A stretch of DNA of 5,318 bases. Source: Thermoleophilia bacterium (lineage in GTDB: Bacteria > Actinomycetota > Thermoleophilia > Gaiellales > Gaiellaceae). Shown piece by piece: positions 4,890 to 5,318 of the stretch. Where the stretch lies: positions 1 through 5,318 of the forward strand of contig JAICTB010000169.1 of assembly GCA_025936595.1 (NCBI GenBank), given 5' to 3'. Each line of letters opens with the position of its first letter. Within the stretch, counting starts at the first letter, position 1. Under the pieces are notes generated by a model. The model saw only the letters and a program-made list of their open reading frames with translations, did not search any database and was not told where the DNA came from. The position numbers and the translations under genes are program-made.

Positions 4890-5318
4890 AACGAACATGA
4901 ACGGTCGCGGACGGCAGCAGGACAAGGTCCGTGTCGCGATCATCGGTGTCGGCAACTGCGCGAACTCGTTCATGCAGGGCCTCACCTACTACAAGGACGC
5001 GAAGCCGGAGGAGTTCGTTCCAGGCCTGATGCACGTCGACCTCGGCGGGTACCACATTCGCGATGTCGAGGTTGTCGCGGCATTCGACGTCGTGAAGGGC
5101 AAAGTAGGCGTCGACCTCGCCGAGGCTATGTGGGCGCACCCGAACGACACGATCAAGTTCGCAGAGGTCGCCACGACCGGCGTCGCCGTCTCGCGGGGCA
5201 TGACCCTCGACGGCATCGGCAAGTACCTCTCGCAAGTCGTCGAGAAGGACGAGAGCTCGACCGACGACGTCGTCGGAATCCTCAAGGACCGCAACGTCGA
5301 CGTCGTGGTCAACTACCT
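4882..5318 (+). CDS. ino1: Inositol-3-phosphate synthase, N-terminal part (runs off the window)
   Basis: Ino1 converts glucose 6-phosphate to 1L-myo-inositol 1-phosphate (inositol 3-phosphate) using bound NAD+, the committed step of inositol synthesis. The visible 145 complete codons cover the NAD-binding Rossmann start VRVAIIGVGNCANSFMQG (about 16-33). They also cover PGLMHVDLGGYHIRDVEVV (about 47-65) with AAFDV, and VSRGMTLDGIGKYL (about 103-116). All are characteristic of the short actinobacterial and archaeal type rather than the longer eukaryotic form. The remaining part, which holds the substrate site, lies beyond the window. The start overlaps the end of the phosphatidyltransferase gene by 8 bp (ATGAGTGA, 4882-4889) and has a good Shine-Dalgarno, so the two are co-transcribed and probably translationally coupled. 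Its product is the likely substrate for the upstream enzyme. Confidence 0.95.
   Translation, partial: MSETNMNGRGRQQDKVRVAIIGVGNCANSFMQGLTYYKDAKPEEFVPGLMHVDLGGYHIRDVEVVAAFDVVKGKVGVDLAEAMWAHPNDTIKFAEVATTGVAVSRGMTLDGIGKYLSQVVEKDESSTDDVVGILKDRNVDVVVNY

Noticed and set aside
1..5318. CRISPR array, tRNA or rRNA gene, insertion sequence, phage or defence genes
   Set aside because: I saw no spaced direct repeats, cloverleaf-like segments, transposase motifs or terminal inverted repeats. The content is ordinary chromosomal metabolism and transport.

Overview
The window is about two-thirds G+C or more, with strongly GC-biased third codon positions. It carries an actinobacterial-type inositol-phosphate synthase beside a phosphatidylinositol-phosphate synthase, and several genes with a TANNNT -10 box directly before the start codon. 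Together these suggest a high-GC Actinomycetota genome, possibly a deep branch such as Thermoleophilia. The lineage is an inference from gene content, not a sequence match.

Left part, leftward transcription. Positions 1-294 hold the first part of dnaK, with a good Shine-Dalgarno and a recognisable promoter. The reading frame breaks near position 132: the DnaK sequence continues in another frame, as if about 8 bases were missing. Positions 295-543 are non-coding. They contain the dnaK promoter and two near-perfect palindromes built on GGTC-N-GACC (382-396 and 493-503) that look like operators of a FadR-type GntR regulator. I see no gene and no convincing terminator there. Positions 544-2243 hold two EamA/DMT-family transporters in tandem, sharing a GTGA stop/start overlap. 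They are preceded by a likely 51-residue acidic protein gene (2254-2409).

Right part, rightward transcription. Only 18 bp separate the start of the small leftward gene from the start of moaA (2428-3429), a complete radical-SAM GTP 3',8-cyclase with both cysteine clusters and the C-terminal Gly-Gly. No other molybdenum cofactor gene is in the window. Next come a PAP2-type membrane phosphatase/phosphotransferase (3473-4198), a CDP-alcohol phosphatidyltransferase (4257-4889) and the start of ino1 (4882 to the window end, incomplete).

The last three genes form a coherent set. Ino1 makes inositol 3-phosphate from glucose 6-phosphate. The CDP-alcohol phosphatidyltransferase joins it to CDP-diacylglycerol to give phosphatidylinositol phosphate. 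The PAP2 protein is positioned to remove the phosphate or to move the phospho-inositol head group to another lipid. moaA, the PAP2 gene and the phosphatidyltransferase gene each have a TANNNT box ending exactly 7 nt before the start codon and no Shine-Dalgarno, so leaderless transcription is likely. A 10-bp inverted repeat (4228-4258) encloses the -10 box of the phosphatidyltransferase gene and runs into its start codon.
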